Part shown: piece by piece, positions 8,689 through 16,614 of the stretch | Layout: each line of letters opens with the position of its first letter | Position numbering within the stretch: the first letter of the stretch is position 1 | DNA from: DASSSY01 sp035708205 | GTDB lineage: Bacteria > Bacteroidota > Bacteroidia > Chitinophagales > Chitinophagaceae | Assembly: GCA_035708205.1 (NCBI GenBank) | Contig: DASSSY010000004.1 | Location: 496,001 to 560,000 of the forward strand | Direction of reading: 5' to 3' | DNA length: 64,000 nt | Made by a program: the position numbers and the translations under genes | Notes under the pieces: model-generated | Database searches by the model: none | Seen by the model: the letters and a program-made list of their open reading frames with translations, nothing else | What the model was told of the DNA's origin: nothing

Positions 8689-11037
8689 ATGAAACAGCGA
8701 GATCGACATTTTCAGCGTAGCAAAAAAATTGGCTTTTCACTTTTACTGATTGCTTTCTTTCTTCAGGCAAAGGCACAAAACCAGGGACCGGCAGTGGAGC
8801 AGTGGCGTTCTTTTTTACCTTATTATCAGGTCAATGCACTGGCCTATGATGCCGCGCAGAAAATCATTTATTGCGCCACTGATTATGGCTTTTTTAGCTA
8901 TAACCGTGCGGACGGCTCCATGGAAACCTACAGCAAGGTCAATGGCATGCATGATATCGGCATGAGTGACGTGGCTTTCGATGAGCAAACCGGAACCGTC
9001 TTACTGGCTTATACGGATGGTAATATTGATCTGTTTAAGGACAATCGGTTTTCCAATATTCCAGACTTGAAAAACAGCTCCATTAGCGGGGACAAAACGA
9101 TTTACAACGCTGTATGCCACGAGGGCATTGGTTATCTGAGCACCGGCCTGGGACTGGTTTTGATCAATATTCCGAAAGCCGAGATCAAAGTGACCGTTCC
9201 TTTTTATAATGGGAGCTTGTTTGCCACCGTGTACGACGCGCTTGTCGCTAATGATGAAATTTACGCGGCGACCAGTGCCGGGATATTTAAAACTGATATT
9301 GATAATCCTTTTATTCAGGATTATTCAGGCTGGGATAAGCTCAGCGCTCAAACTTTTCGCCATCTGGCTTATTGGAACGGTCATTTGTTTGCTTCTGAAG
9401 GATCAACGGTTTATGAATATCAGCCCGGCAGCAACGTTTTTGCTGTTTATTACCAGGCCCCCGAAACAGTTGTCCATATGGATGCGGCCAGTAACGGACT
9501 TTGGGTGAGCAGCAACGCAGATACCGCTGCCGGGCATAGTTATTTAGTGAATGGGCAGGGACAAAAAACAGATTCTTTACCCTGCCAGTCGCCCGCTGCG
9601 GTCTTAGCTGTTCCGGGTGGTTCGGTGTGGTATGCGGATAACAGTGATTATCATTATCCTTCGAACAACGGGCTGCGGGAACGTATTAGCGCCACCGAAT
9701 CCAAATCGTATACGCCTGACGGGCCGGTGGCAGCCTCTTCTTATGATATTAGCGCTTACGAGGGTACGATTTGGGTGGCTCACGGCGGCTACAACGATTC
9801 ATGGAATGGTGTGAAAAATAGGGCAATGTTCTCGGTTTACAAAGATAATCATTGGAAAAATTTTTCATGGCTGTCGGATAACGCCTGGGTGCAGGATTTT
9901 GTAAGGATATTGTATAATCCCGCGGATGGTCATACTTATGCCGGATCGCTTACTGGTGGCTTGGTGGATGTAGCGCCGGATCTGAGTTTTCAAAATTTTG
10001 GAGCAGGATATTTACCGCCAACTTATGGCAGTACGGACTTATTTAGTGTAAGCGGAATGGCATTGGATGCCAGCGGTAATTTATGGATGAGCAGCAACGG
10101 CGGACAGCATGAATTAACGGTAAGGACTACCGGCGGCAAATGGTATGGGATGAACCCCGTGGCGAATAATATCGGTGGTAACCTGCCGCATTCCGCCGCT
10201 GATGTTTTGGTGGATGATTACGGTCAGTTGTGGTTCATGACCACGCAGAGCAACGGCGTGGTGGTGTATAATGATAACGGCACTCCGGAAAATACGGCAG
10301 ATGACAGCTATCGTCTTTTACGTACAGGTGAAGGTAATGGAAACCTGCCCAGCAATTCAGTGTTATGCCTGGCCAAAACAAAGGACGGCGCGATTTGGAT
10401 TGGAACTGCCGACGGTATCGGTATTGTCAATTGTCCCGGCCAGGTGATTGAGCATCAATGTGAGGCCAGCCTGAAGGCGGTCCAGTTCGATGAATATGCC
10501 GATTATCTTTTTGCCCGGCAGGCGGTCAATGCTCTTGCCGTTGATGGTGCCGGCAGGGTTTGGGTCGGCACCGGTAACGGTGCCTGGCTGTTATCATCCG
10601 AAAGTGGCGACATCAAAGTTGTTTACCGGTTTACTACCGACAATAGCCCGTTGCCTTCCGATAATATTCAGCGTATTAATATTGATCCCGTTACCGGTGA
10701 TGTGTATTTTTCTACCGACAAAGGTTTTATTGCTTTCAGGAGTACGGCTACTGAAGCTTCTGAAACGGCTAAATCTTCAATCCTGGTATATCCTAACCCG
10801 GTGCCGTCAGGCTATCACGGTATGATTGCCGTTAGAGGTCTGCCGGAAAATTCGGATGTACGGTTTACGGATATTACCGGTAAATTGGTTTACCGCGCCA
10901 ATGCCAATGGTGGCGAGGCAGTATGGAATGGTGCTGATTATACAGGCCATAAGGTGCAAAGTGGCGTTTACTTAGTATTTGTGGTCAGTAAAGACGGCAC
11001 GGAAAAAGAAACGGCCAAGCTGATCATTCAAAAATAG
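8689..11037 (+). CDS. porZ: PorZ-like T9SS-associated beta-propeller protein
   Basis: The N-terminus has a signal peptide (hydrophobic GFSLLLIAFFLQAKAQ after a basic leader). The start of the mature protein (WRSFLPYYQVNALAYD) and repeated blade motifs such as IWIGTADGIGIV and VWVGTGNGAWLL match PorZ, a surface protein with two seven-bladed propellers that in Porphyromonas supports attachment of anionic LPS to T9SS cargo. A C-terminal sorting-type domain follows from about residue 697 (VYPNP, then SGVYLV), as in PorZ. Length 782 is close to the 776 of the P. gingivalis protein. recO starts 9 bp downstream, a neighbourhood I recall from other Bacteroidota. Function in A-LPS handling is inferred from homology. 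Confidence 0.85.
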   Translation: MKQRDRHFQRSKKIGFSLLLIAFFLQAKAQNQGPAVEQWRSFLPYYQVNALAYDAAQKIIYCATDYGFFSYNRADGSMETYSKVNGMHDIGMSDVAFDEQTGTVLLAYTDGNIDLFKDNRFSNIPDLKNSSISGDKTIYNAVCHEGIGYLSTGLGLVLINIPKAEIKVTVPFYNGSLFATVYDALVANDEIYAATSAGIFKTDIDNPFIQDYSGWDKLSAQTFRHLAYWNGHLFASEGSTVYEYQPGSNVFAVYYQAPETVVHMDAASNGLWVSSNADTAAGHSYLVNGQGQKTDSLPCQSPAAVLAVPGGSVWYADNSDYHYPSNNGLRERISATESKSYTPDGPVAASSYDISAYEGTIWVAHGGYNDSWNGVKNRAMFSVYKDNHWKNFSWLSDNAWVQDFVRILYNPADGHTYAGSLTGGLVDVAPDLSFQNFGAGYLPPTYGSTDLFSVSGMALDASGNLWMSSNGGQHELTVRTTGGKWYGMNPVANNIGGNLPHSAADVLVDDYGQLWFMTTQSNGVVVYNDNGTPENTADDSYRLLRTGEGNGNLPSNSVLCLAKTKDGAIWIGTADGIGIVNCPGQVIEHQCEASLKAVQFDEYADYLFARQAVNALAVDGAGRVWVGTGNGAWLLSSESGDIKVVYRFTTDNSPLPSDNIQRINIDPVTGDVYFSTDKGFIAFRSTATEASETAKSSILVYPNPVPSGYHGMIAVRGLPENSDVRFTDITGKLVYRANANGGEAVWNGADYTGHKVQSGVYLVFVVSKDGTEKETAKLIIQK

Positions 11038-11046
11038 CCGTCCGAG

Positions 11047-11781
11047 ATGATTGCCATAACCAACGGTATTGTACTGCGGAAGCTGAAATATGGCGACAGC
11101 AGCCAGATTATCCATGTGTTTACCCAAAGATTCGGTCTGCAATCTTATATTCTTAAAGGTTTAGGCCGTAATAAAAAAAGTACGGCAAAAGGTAATCTTC
11201 TATTTCCTGCTGCATTGCTGAAATGGAATGTTTATTACAAAGAAGAACGTCATATCAAACTGATTAAAGATGTTCATCCGAGTTATTTTTATAAGAGTCT
11301 TTGTGAGGATATTGTAAAAAACAGTGTGGCGGTGTTTGCCATGGAAGTATTGCACAATCTTTTAATTCCCGATGATGTGCAGCCTGAGTTGTTTGATTTT
11401 ACAAGAGAATTTTTAATAGCGTTGGACCAGGAGGGGCAACATGCTGTGGCCAATTATCCTTTGTTTTTCCTGGTACAATCCGGGCGCATTGCGGGCTATC
11501 AGCTGTTGGGGCAATATTCGGATACCACGCCGTTTCTTGACCTGCGCGAGGGGCGTTTCAGTAGCATAAATGAGCCGGGCTCTGTACCGATCCTGGCCGA
11601 CAGATTGCCGGTAATGAGTGCTGTCAATGCAGCGCTGTCGTTGGCGGAAATCAGGAATATCCGGATGGGGCAGGGATGTCGGCAAGCTATCCTGCAACAG
11701 TTTCTGGCTTTTTTTGAGATGCATATGCCTCATTTCCGGACCTTAAAGTCGGTAGCGGTACTTTCAGGCATATTATCCTAA
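11047..11781 (+). CDS. recO: DNA repair protein RecO
   Basis: RecO mediates RecF-pathway recombination by annealing strands and loading RecA with RecR. The N-terminal OB fold is visible as GIVLRKLKYGDSSQIIHVFT and LGRNKKS; the remainder is the helical RecO C domain. At 244 residues it has the usual size. No zinc cysteine cluster is evident, which is common in Bacteroidota RecO. It is coupled to porZ (9-bp gap) and its last nine bases overlap the end of a small ORF on the opposite strand. Confidence 0.92.
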   Translation: MIAITNGIVLRKLKYGDSSQIIHVFTQRFGLQSYILKGLGRNKKSTAKGNLLFPAALLKWNVYYKEERHIKLIKDVHPSYFYKSLCEDIVKNSVAVFAMEVLHNLLIPDDVQPELFDFTREFLIALDQEGQHAVANYPLFFLVQSGRIAGYQLLGQYSDTTPFLDLREGRFSSINEPGSVPILADRLPVMSAVNAALSLAEIRNIRMGQGCRQAILQQFLAFFEMHMPHFRTLKSVAVLSGILS

Positions 11782-11895
11782 AGCGGATTTCCGGTGTGCT
11801 GATTTGCCGAAAATACTTAAAACAATCTGCCAGAAACTTCTCTTCTTTTTAGGCGTTTCTTCCGTATCAAAGGCTTCTTTACAACAGGCTTTCAT
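11773..11895 (-). CDS. Possible 40-residue basic small protein
   Basis: An ATG at 11895 opens a 40-codon frame convergent with and overlapping the recO 3' end by nine bases. The product begins MKACCKEAF with a Cys pair, then a very basic stretch (PKKKR), a hydrophobic segment SFWQIVLSIFG, and a second basic tail. A frame extending upstream to 11973 exists, but the residues there do not look protein-like and include no better start. No family is recognised. The cationic-hydrophobic-cationic pattern could suit a membrane-associated micropeptide, but chance is a real alternative, because only the reading frame and composition support it. Confidence 0.35.
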   Translation of the reverse strand: MKACCKEAFDTEETPKKKRSFWQIVLSIFGKSAHRKSALG

Positions 11896-12197
11896 GAGAA
11901 AATGATTGAGGTTAATACTTAAACAAAAGTAAGCATATTGGCGACAGCCAATTATCAAAATCGGGAAAAACAAGCTTTTAACGACTTGCAGAATATGCAG
12001 AGATAATATCTGATTGCGGGCCGATTGTGTATTATATTTGTATTAACCGGAGATAATGCTTTTTTATTGTCAAGGATGATGCTCTATAGTGTTTGTTATT
12101 TTGATGTTATTTTAAAGTGTTTATTTGTTTATATGTTTGTTGCTTTATTTATTTGTGTCGTTAATTTAATTTTTAATCATTTAATTTTTATTACGAC
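11896..12197. other. AT-rich intergenic stretch with one -7 box
   Basis: No convincing gene is seen. The only recognisable signal is TATATTTG at 12033-12040 on the plus strand, a good Bacteroidota -7 box that would start a transcript near 12047 and leave a leader of about 150 nt before the lipoprotein gene. From 12060 to 12190 the sequence is very AT-rich with T-runs and no stable hairpin that I could find. Confidence 0.5.
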
Positions 12198-12213
12198 ATG
12201 AGGGAAAATCTCA

Positions 12214-12846
12214 ATGACAGTTACCGCTTGCGTTTTTGGTGTAGCCATATTTTCAAGCTGTACGAAAGAAAAGAGCAAAACGAATCAAACGGTTCAAAAT
12301 CAAGCTGTGAAATCTGCACAAACGATGTCAAGCTCTACATCTGATGAGTATTTGCTTACAGATGATGATTTAGCAGAATACCCTTTTCTATCTGATGTGA
12401 AAAATGTTGACCCGATTCCGGTATCATTTGATTTTTCAGGAATTGCGGCTACTGAATTAAGTTTCGCATTTAGATGGGCAAGCAATTGTGCAAGTCCTTT
12501 GGGTGTGTGTGTCAGTATTCCAATTGGAGGGCATAGAAGGCATCCTAAAGGACCGACTACATTTGAATATGCTTTAGAGGCTCCTGCACCGACAGAAACA
12601 GGCGATGGATTTGCAGATGCATATTTGTTGAATGATTCAACACTTGCAATTTTCCCGGATCAAGATATTTATCTTTCTGATTTTACAGTACCCATAAGCC
12701 ATGATATCGATCTTCAACCAGATGATGCCAGTAGTTTGGGAAAGGAGAGTATAACGCTTCTTAAAGGGAGATATAAAATGCAATCAAATTATAAAAGCCC
12801 GGATTATCAGAATGGTTATGTTTTGGTTTCTTGTGTAACTCAATAG
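12214..12846 (+). CDS. Orphan lipoprotein, probable frameshift in the signal peptide
   Basis: The readable frame from ATG 12214 begins MTVTACVFGVAIFSSC, i.e. a hydrophobic core plus a lipobox Cys but without the usual basic n-region. An ATG at 12198 lies 16 bases upstream in another frame; removing one G from GGG at 12202-12204 would join it in frame and give a textbook start MRKISMTVTACVFG. So the true gene is probably 12198-12846 with a one-base error or mutation. The mature part opens with a Ser/Thr/Lys linker and an acidic DDDLAEYPFLSD stretch, then a block with two Cys (CASPLGVC). No family is recognised. Base composition is AT-richer than flanking core genes. A 12-bp terminator follows. 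Confidence 0.7.
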   Translation: MTVTACVFGVAIFSSCTKEKSKTNQTVQNQAVKSAQTMSSSTSDEYLLTDDDLAEYPFLSDVKNVDPIPVSFDFSGIAATELSFAFRWASNCASPLGVCVSIPIGGHRRHPKGPTTFEYALEAPAPTETGDGFADAYLLNDSTLAIFPDQDIYLSDFTVPISHDIDLQPDDASSLGKESITLLKGRYKMQSNYKSPDYQNGYVLVSCVTQ

Positions 12847-12859
12847 AGATAATAGTTTT

Positions 12860-12895
12860 GAACGAAATAGGGGTATCCTATTTCGTTCATTTTAT
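12860..12895 (+). terminator. Intrinsic terminator after the orphan lipoprotein
   Basis: A perfect 12-bp stem (12860-12871 with 12877-12888) closes a five-base loop and is followed by ATTTTAT. It directly follows the stop at 12846. Confidence 0.75.
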
Positions 12896-12916
12896 CTGCA
12901 TACTTAATTTAAACGC

Positions 12917-13570
12917 ATGTATAAAAATAAGGTTAATAATATATCAACTATATTTATATTGTTTTTATTTAGTTCCTGTAATAGTATAGTAGGAGCTATG
13001 TATGGGGAAAGAGATGTGTCTAAGTTAGATAAAAAGATGGTAGTTGGTATCATATCAAGAGATGATGTTTTAAAGCAACAGGAAAACTATTATTTAGACA
13101 GCAATTTTGTAGATTTTTGCTATTCTCATTTTCCAGAAAATCATAAAATACTACATGATTTCCTGCAACCAATGCAGGCCTTGTATTTTGACAGTTCGGG
13201 CCGTTTAATTTCCTGGCATTTGAATTGCTATGCCGGTGGGTTTCCCAACCTCAAATGGAATCGCGGCGATGTTTTTGCTACTTTTCCGCCTAAGAGCCAG
13301 CGACCGGTTACAGATTCTGTTTCACTCGCGGTCATTTTGCCGTATTTGAAGAAATTTGACAGCTTGAACTTGAACTATTCTAAACCGGGACAGTCCTCTC
13401 CATTGACCATTGTTGTCTTTTGGAATTACCAAATGTTTAAACAAAGTAAGCGGTTAATAGATTTGGTGGAGCAAAACTTAAAGCTAAATGCCGATAAAAG
13501 GCAGCCCAGAATGATATTTGTCAATACGGATTTGATGTATGTAAACTGGGAAAATGAAAGACCATTGTGA
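12917..13570 (+). CDS. Orphan lipoprotein of unknown function
   Basis: A basic start (MYKNKVNN) and hydrophobic FILFLFSSC form a lipoprotein signal with the lipid-modified Cys at residue 21. The mature protein of about 197 residues contains a recognisable thioredoxin-like flavour only weakly: LHDFLQPMQALYFDSSGRL, NCYAGGFPNLKWN, and a later VVFWNYQMFKQS strand-helix followed by a PRMIFVNTD strand. That last part could be a redox-inactive thioredoxin fold because it lacks the CxxC; this is inference. The gene lies between two terminator hairpins, so it must be a separate transcript or read through from 12214. No homologue is recognised. Confidence 0.7.
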   Translation: MYKNKVNNISTIFILFLFSSCNSIVGAMYGERDVSKLDKKMVVGIISRDDVLKQQENYYLDSNFVDFCYSHFPENHKILHDFLQPMQALYFDSSGRLISWHLNCYAGGFPNLKWNRGDVFATFPPKSQRPVTDSVSLAVILPYLKKFDSLNLNYSKPGQSSPLTIVVFWNYQMFKQSKRLIDLVEQNLKLNADKRQPRMIFVNTDLMYVNWENERPL

Positions 13571-13590
13571 GATGAAATTTATATTGCTTC

Positions 13591-13653
13591 AATAAATAAT
13601 CGTCCCTTAAAAAACAATCTTGTTTTTTAAGGGACGATTATTTATTTTTTTTC
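13591..13653. terminator. Perfect 26-bp inverted repeat terminator between convergent genes
   Basis: Arms 13591-13616 and 13621-13646 are exact reverse complements around a four-base loop (ATCT), and the plus-strand right arm runs into a T-tract to 13651. It stands between the plus-strand lipoprotein and minus-strand glnS, so it most likely terminates the lipoprotein transcript and may also stop glnS readthrough. The perfect 26-bp stem is unusually long. Confidence 0.8.
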
Positions 13654-13754
13654 AGGATGACCCGGTGTTCACAAAACCATGCTTAGCCAAGGCATAAGAC
13701 TTTATCAGGTTGCCCTAATTACCATTCCCTGCCGCCTGATTCTAACTAAAAGGG

Positions 13755-15413
13755 CTATTTATTTTTTTCTTTTGCCCAACCGTCTTTTAGGGTGGCGCTC
13801 CGGTTAAAGATCGGATGGCCCGGCCGGCTATTCTTGTCCACACAGAAATAGCCTTTGCGCATAAACTGGAAATGCTCTCCGGGTTTTGCTTCGGCCAATG
13901 CCGGCTCTATCTTGACTTTTGGCAGCACAATCAAAGAGTCGGGGTTGACATAGTCTAAGAAATTGCCTTCTTCGGCAGCCGGATTTTCTACCGTGAACAG
14001 GCGGTCATATAAGTGCAGTTCCGCTTCTTTGGCGGTGGCGGCATTCACCCAGTGGATGGTCCCTTTTACTTTAATGCCACTGGTATCCATGCTGCTACGG
14101 CTTTCGGGGATATAGCTGCAATATATTTCGGAAATGTTACCGTTGTCATCTTTTTTGAAATCATCGCATTGGATGATATAAGCGCTTTTGAGCCGGACCA
14201 TGCGTCCGGGGGCTAAACGGAAGAATTTTTTAGGAGCGTCTTCCATAAAATCTTCCCGTTCAATCCACAACTCACGGCTAAAGGCGATTTCTCTTTTACC
14301 TGCCGATTCGTCTTCCGGATTATTCTCGGATTCGAGCATTTCGGTCCGCCCTTCGGGATAATTGGTGAGAATTAATTTTACAGGATCCAAAACGGCCATC
14401 CGGCGATCGGCGATCTTATTGAGGTGCTCCCGGAGGCAAAACTCCAAAAGGCTCATGTCCACGCTGTTGTCCCGTTTGCTGACCCCTATTTTCTCAACAA
14501 AATGGCGGATACTTTCCGGTGTATAACCTCTCCTGCGCAAGCCGCTGATGGTAGGCATCCGCGGGTCGTCCCAGCCGGAAACATATTTGTCACGCACCAA
14601 TTGCAGCAAGCGGCGTTTGCTCATGACCGTATAATTCAGGTTTCGGCGCGCGAATTCATATTGACGGGAAGGGTAAATTTCTAATTTCTCGATCAGCCAG
14701 TTGTATAGCGGCCGGTGATGGATGAATTCCAGGGTACAGATGGAATGTGTGACATTTTCGATGCTGTCGCTTTGCCCATGTGCGAAATCGTACATGGGGT
14801 AGATGCACCATTTATTGGCGGTGCGGTGATGAGCGGCATGCTTGATACGATACAGCAGAGGATCGCGCATCAGCAGGTTAGGGTGGGCCATGTCAATTTT
14901 TGCCCGGAGCACTTTTTCGCCGTCTTTATATTTCCCGGCTTTCATCTCTTCAAATAATTGAAGATTTTCCTCAACAGAACGGTTCCGGCAGGGGCTTTCC
15001 GTACCGGCTCTGCCGATATCCCCTTTCATGGCCGCGATTTCCTCAACGCTGGCGTCATCCACATACGCCAGTCCTTTTTTAACAAGGATAATAGCATATT
15101 CATATAGCTTACCGAAATAATCAGAAGTGAAATGAAGATTGTCCCATTTAAAGCCCAGCCATTCAATATCTTGTTTGATGCTGTCCACATATTCGGTCTC
15201 TTCCGTAATGGGATTGGTATCGTCGAAACGCAAATTGCATTTGCCGCCATAACGGGCCGCCAGTCCGAAGTTAAGGCAGATGGAGGCCGCATGGCCAATG
15301 TGTAAATAGCCGTTCGGTTCCGGCGGGAACCGGGTTTGAATGGTCGTATATTTGCCTTCTGCAAGGTCTTTTTCAATAATTTCTTCCAAAAAATTAAGCG
15401 AGCGTTCTTCCAT
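13755..15413 (-). CDS. glnS: Glutaminyl-tRNA synthetase
   Basis: Class I synthetase charging tRNA-Gln. The HIGH signature is H38-I-G-H in PEPNGYLHIGHA, and the KMSKS loop reads V-M264-S-K-R-R, a form usual for GlnRS. The N-terminal catalytic core is followed by the beta-barrel anticodon-binding domain (FMEDAPKKFFRLAPG, then VKGTIHWV). Length of 552 residues matches bacterial GlnRS, and it is not GluRS because the anticodon part is the barrel type. It has a strong own promoter (15455-15485) divergent from dusB. Presence of GlnRS implies direct Gln charging. Confidence 0.96.
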   Translation of the reverse strand: MEERSLNFLEEIIEKDLAEGKYTTIQTRFPPEPNGYLHIGHAASICLNFGLAARYGGKCNLRFDDTNPITEETEYVDSIKQDIEWLGFKWDNLHFTSDYFGKLYEYAIILVKKGLAYVDDASVEEIAAMKGDIGRAGTESPCRNRSVEENLQLFEEMKAGKYKDGEKVLRAKIDMAHPNLLMRDPLLYRIKHAAHHRTANKWCIYPMYDFAHGQSDSIENVTHSICTLEFIHHRPLYNWLIEKLEIYPSRQYEFARRNLNYTVMSKRRLLQLVRDKYVSGWDDPRMPTISGLRRRGYTPESIRHFVEKIGVSKRDNSVDMSLLEFCLREHLNKIADRRMAVLDPVKLILTNYPEGRTEMLESENNPEDESAGKREIAFSRELWIEREDFMEDAPKKFFRLAPGRMVRLKSAYIIQCDDFKKDDNGNISEIYCSYIPESRSSMDTSGIKVKGTIHWVNAATAKEAELHLYDRLFTVENPAAEEGNFLDYVNPDSLIVLPKVKIEPALAEAKPGEHFQFMRKGYFCVDKNSRPGHPIFNRSATLKDGWAKEKNK

Positions 15414-15454
15414 TGTACTGTTTTTCGATACGAAATCGAGTGAAATGAGGATTG

Positions 15455-15485
15455 CAAAATTAACGTAATGGCTGCAATATTCAAA
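15455..15485 (-). promoter_or_regulatory. glnS promoter (TTTG, 19-bp spacer, TAATTTTG)
   Basis: On the minus strand TTTG (15482-15485) and TAATTTTG (15455-15462) are spaced 19 bp, an excellent match to the Bacteroidota -33/-7 consensus. The start codon is about 41 bp downstream. Confidence 0.7.
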
Positions 15486-15516
15486 TATAGAATTCCTAAC
15501 CTATCTTAGGTTTTCG

Positions 15517-15524
15517 TATCTTTG
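15517..15524 (+). promoter_or_regulatory. -7 promoter element of dusB (TATCTTTG)
   Basis: TATCTTTG lies 35 bp before the dusB ATG, matching the consensus -7 box. No clear -33 box at the usual spacing. It is divergent from the glnS promoter. Confidence 0.5.
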
Positions 15525-15559
15525 CCGCTTCAATTTATTTTTAACTAATAGTTGGTTGT

Positions 15560-16546
15560 ATGCCGGTAAAGATTGGCTCTATTGACCTGGGAGAATTTCC
15601 GCTGTTGCTGGCACCAATGGAAGATGTGAGCGATCCGCCTTTCCGCAAGCTTTGCAAAGAGCATGGGGCGGACATGCTCTATACTGAATTTATTTCTTCG
15701 GAGGGCCTCATTAGGGACGCTTTGAAAAGCCGTCAGAAATTAGATATTTTTGATTACGAGCGGCCGGTCGGCATTCAGATCTTTGGCGGGGATGAGGAGG
15801 CCATGGCGCTTTCGGCTGGGATTGTCGAATCCACCGCACCGGATTTGCTGGATATCAATTTTGGCTGCCCGGTTAAAAAAGTGGTATGTAAAGGTGCCGG
15901 CGCCGGTATTTTAAAAGACATTCCGGCGATGATCCGGCTGACGAAGGCCGTGGTACAATCAACACATCTGCCGGTTACGGTCAAAACCCGCTTAGGGTGG
16001 GATGAATCTTCTAAGAATATTGAGGAAGTGGCCGAAAGGCTTCAGGATACAGGTATCCAGGCGTTGTCCATTCATGGCCGTACCCGGGTGCAGATGTATA
16101 AGGGGGAGGCTGACTGGACGCTGATCGGAAAAGTGAAAAACAATCCTCGTATTCATATCCCGGTTTTTGGTAATGGTGATATCGATACCCCTGAAAAGGC
16201 TTTGGTGTATAAGAATCGTTATGGGGTGGATGGTATCATGATCGGCCGGGCGGCTATTGGCAATCCTTGGATTTTCCGGGAAATCAAGCATTTTTTAACG
16301 AATGGCGATCATTTGCCTGCTCCGGTTCTGGCGGAACGGGTGGAGGCCTGTTTGCAGCATTTGCGTCATTCTATAGCCTGGAAAGGAGAAAAGCTGGGAG
16401 TTCTGGAGATGCGACGACATTATGGCCCTTATCTGAAAGGTTTCCCGAACATTCGGGAATACAGGAGTAAATTGGTGCAAAGCATGAATGCAGCGGAGAT
16501 TGAAGATACTTTGTTAAGCCTGACAGAAAATGCGTTAGCCGGGTAG
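15560..16546 (+). CDS. dusB: tRNA-dihydrouridine synthase DusB
   Basis: FMN enzyme reducing uridine to dihydrouridine in tRNA D-loops. The TIM-barrel start LLLAPMEDVSDPPFR, the DINFGCPVKKV motif with catalytic-site C103, TVKTRLGWD, the HGRTRVQMYKG block and the GIMIGRAAIGNPWIF phosphate-binding region are all present. The C-terminal helical tRNA-binding region follows. Its 328 residues match DusB rather than DusA or DusC. It is transcribed alone, divergently from glnS, and ends at a symmetric terminator. Confidence 0.93.
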   Translation: MPVKIGSIDLGEFPLLLAPMEDVSDPPFRKLCKEHGADMLYTEFISSEGLIRDALKSRQKLDIFDYERPVGIQIFGGDEEAMALSAGIVESTAPDLLDINFGCPVKKVVCKGAGAGILKDIPAMIRLTKAVVQSTHLPVTVKTRLGWDESSKNIEEVAERLQDTGIQALSIHGRTRVQMYKGEADWTLIGKVKNNPRIHIPVFGNGDIDTPEKALVYKNRYGVDGIMIGRAAIGNPWIFREIKHFLTNGDHLPAPVLAERVEACLQHLRHSIAWKGEKLGVLEMRRHYGPYLKGFPNIREYRSKLVQSMNAAEIEDTLLSLTENALAG

Positions 16547-16562
16547 GTTGCTATTGGAAAAT

Positions 16563-16597
16563 AAAAAGCTGCCTGGTTGGGGCAGCTTTTTATTTTT
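16563..16597. terminator. Bidirectional terminator between dusB and the giant T9SS cargo gene
   Basis: Arms AAAAAGCTGCC (16563-16573) and GGCAGCTTTTT (16581-16591) pair fully over 11 bp around loop TGGTTGG; T-runs on the plus side and A-runs on the other let it act for both convergent genes. Confidence 0.85.
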
Positions 16598-16614
16598 TAA
16601 TCATATGGAATTTG

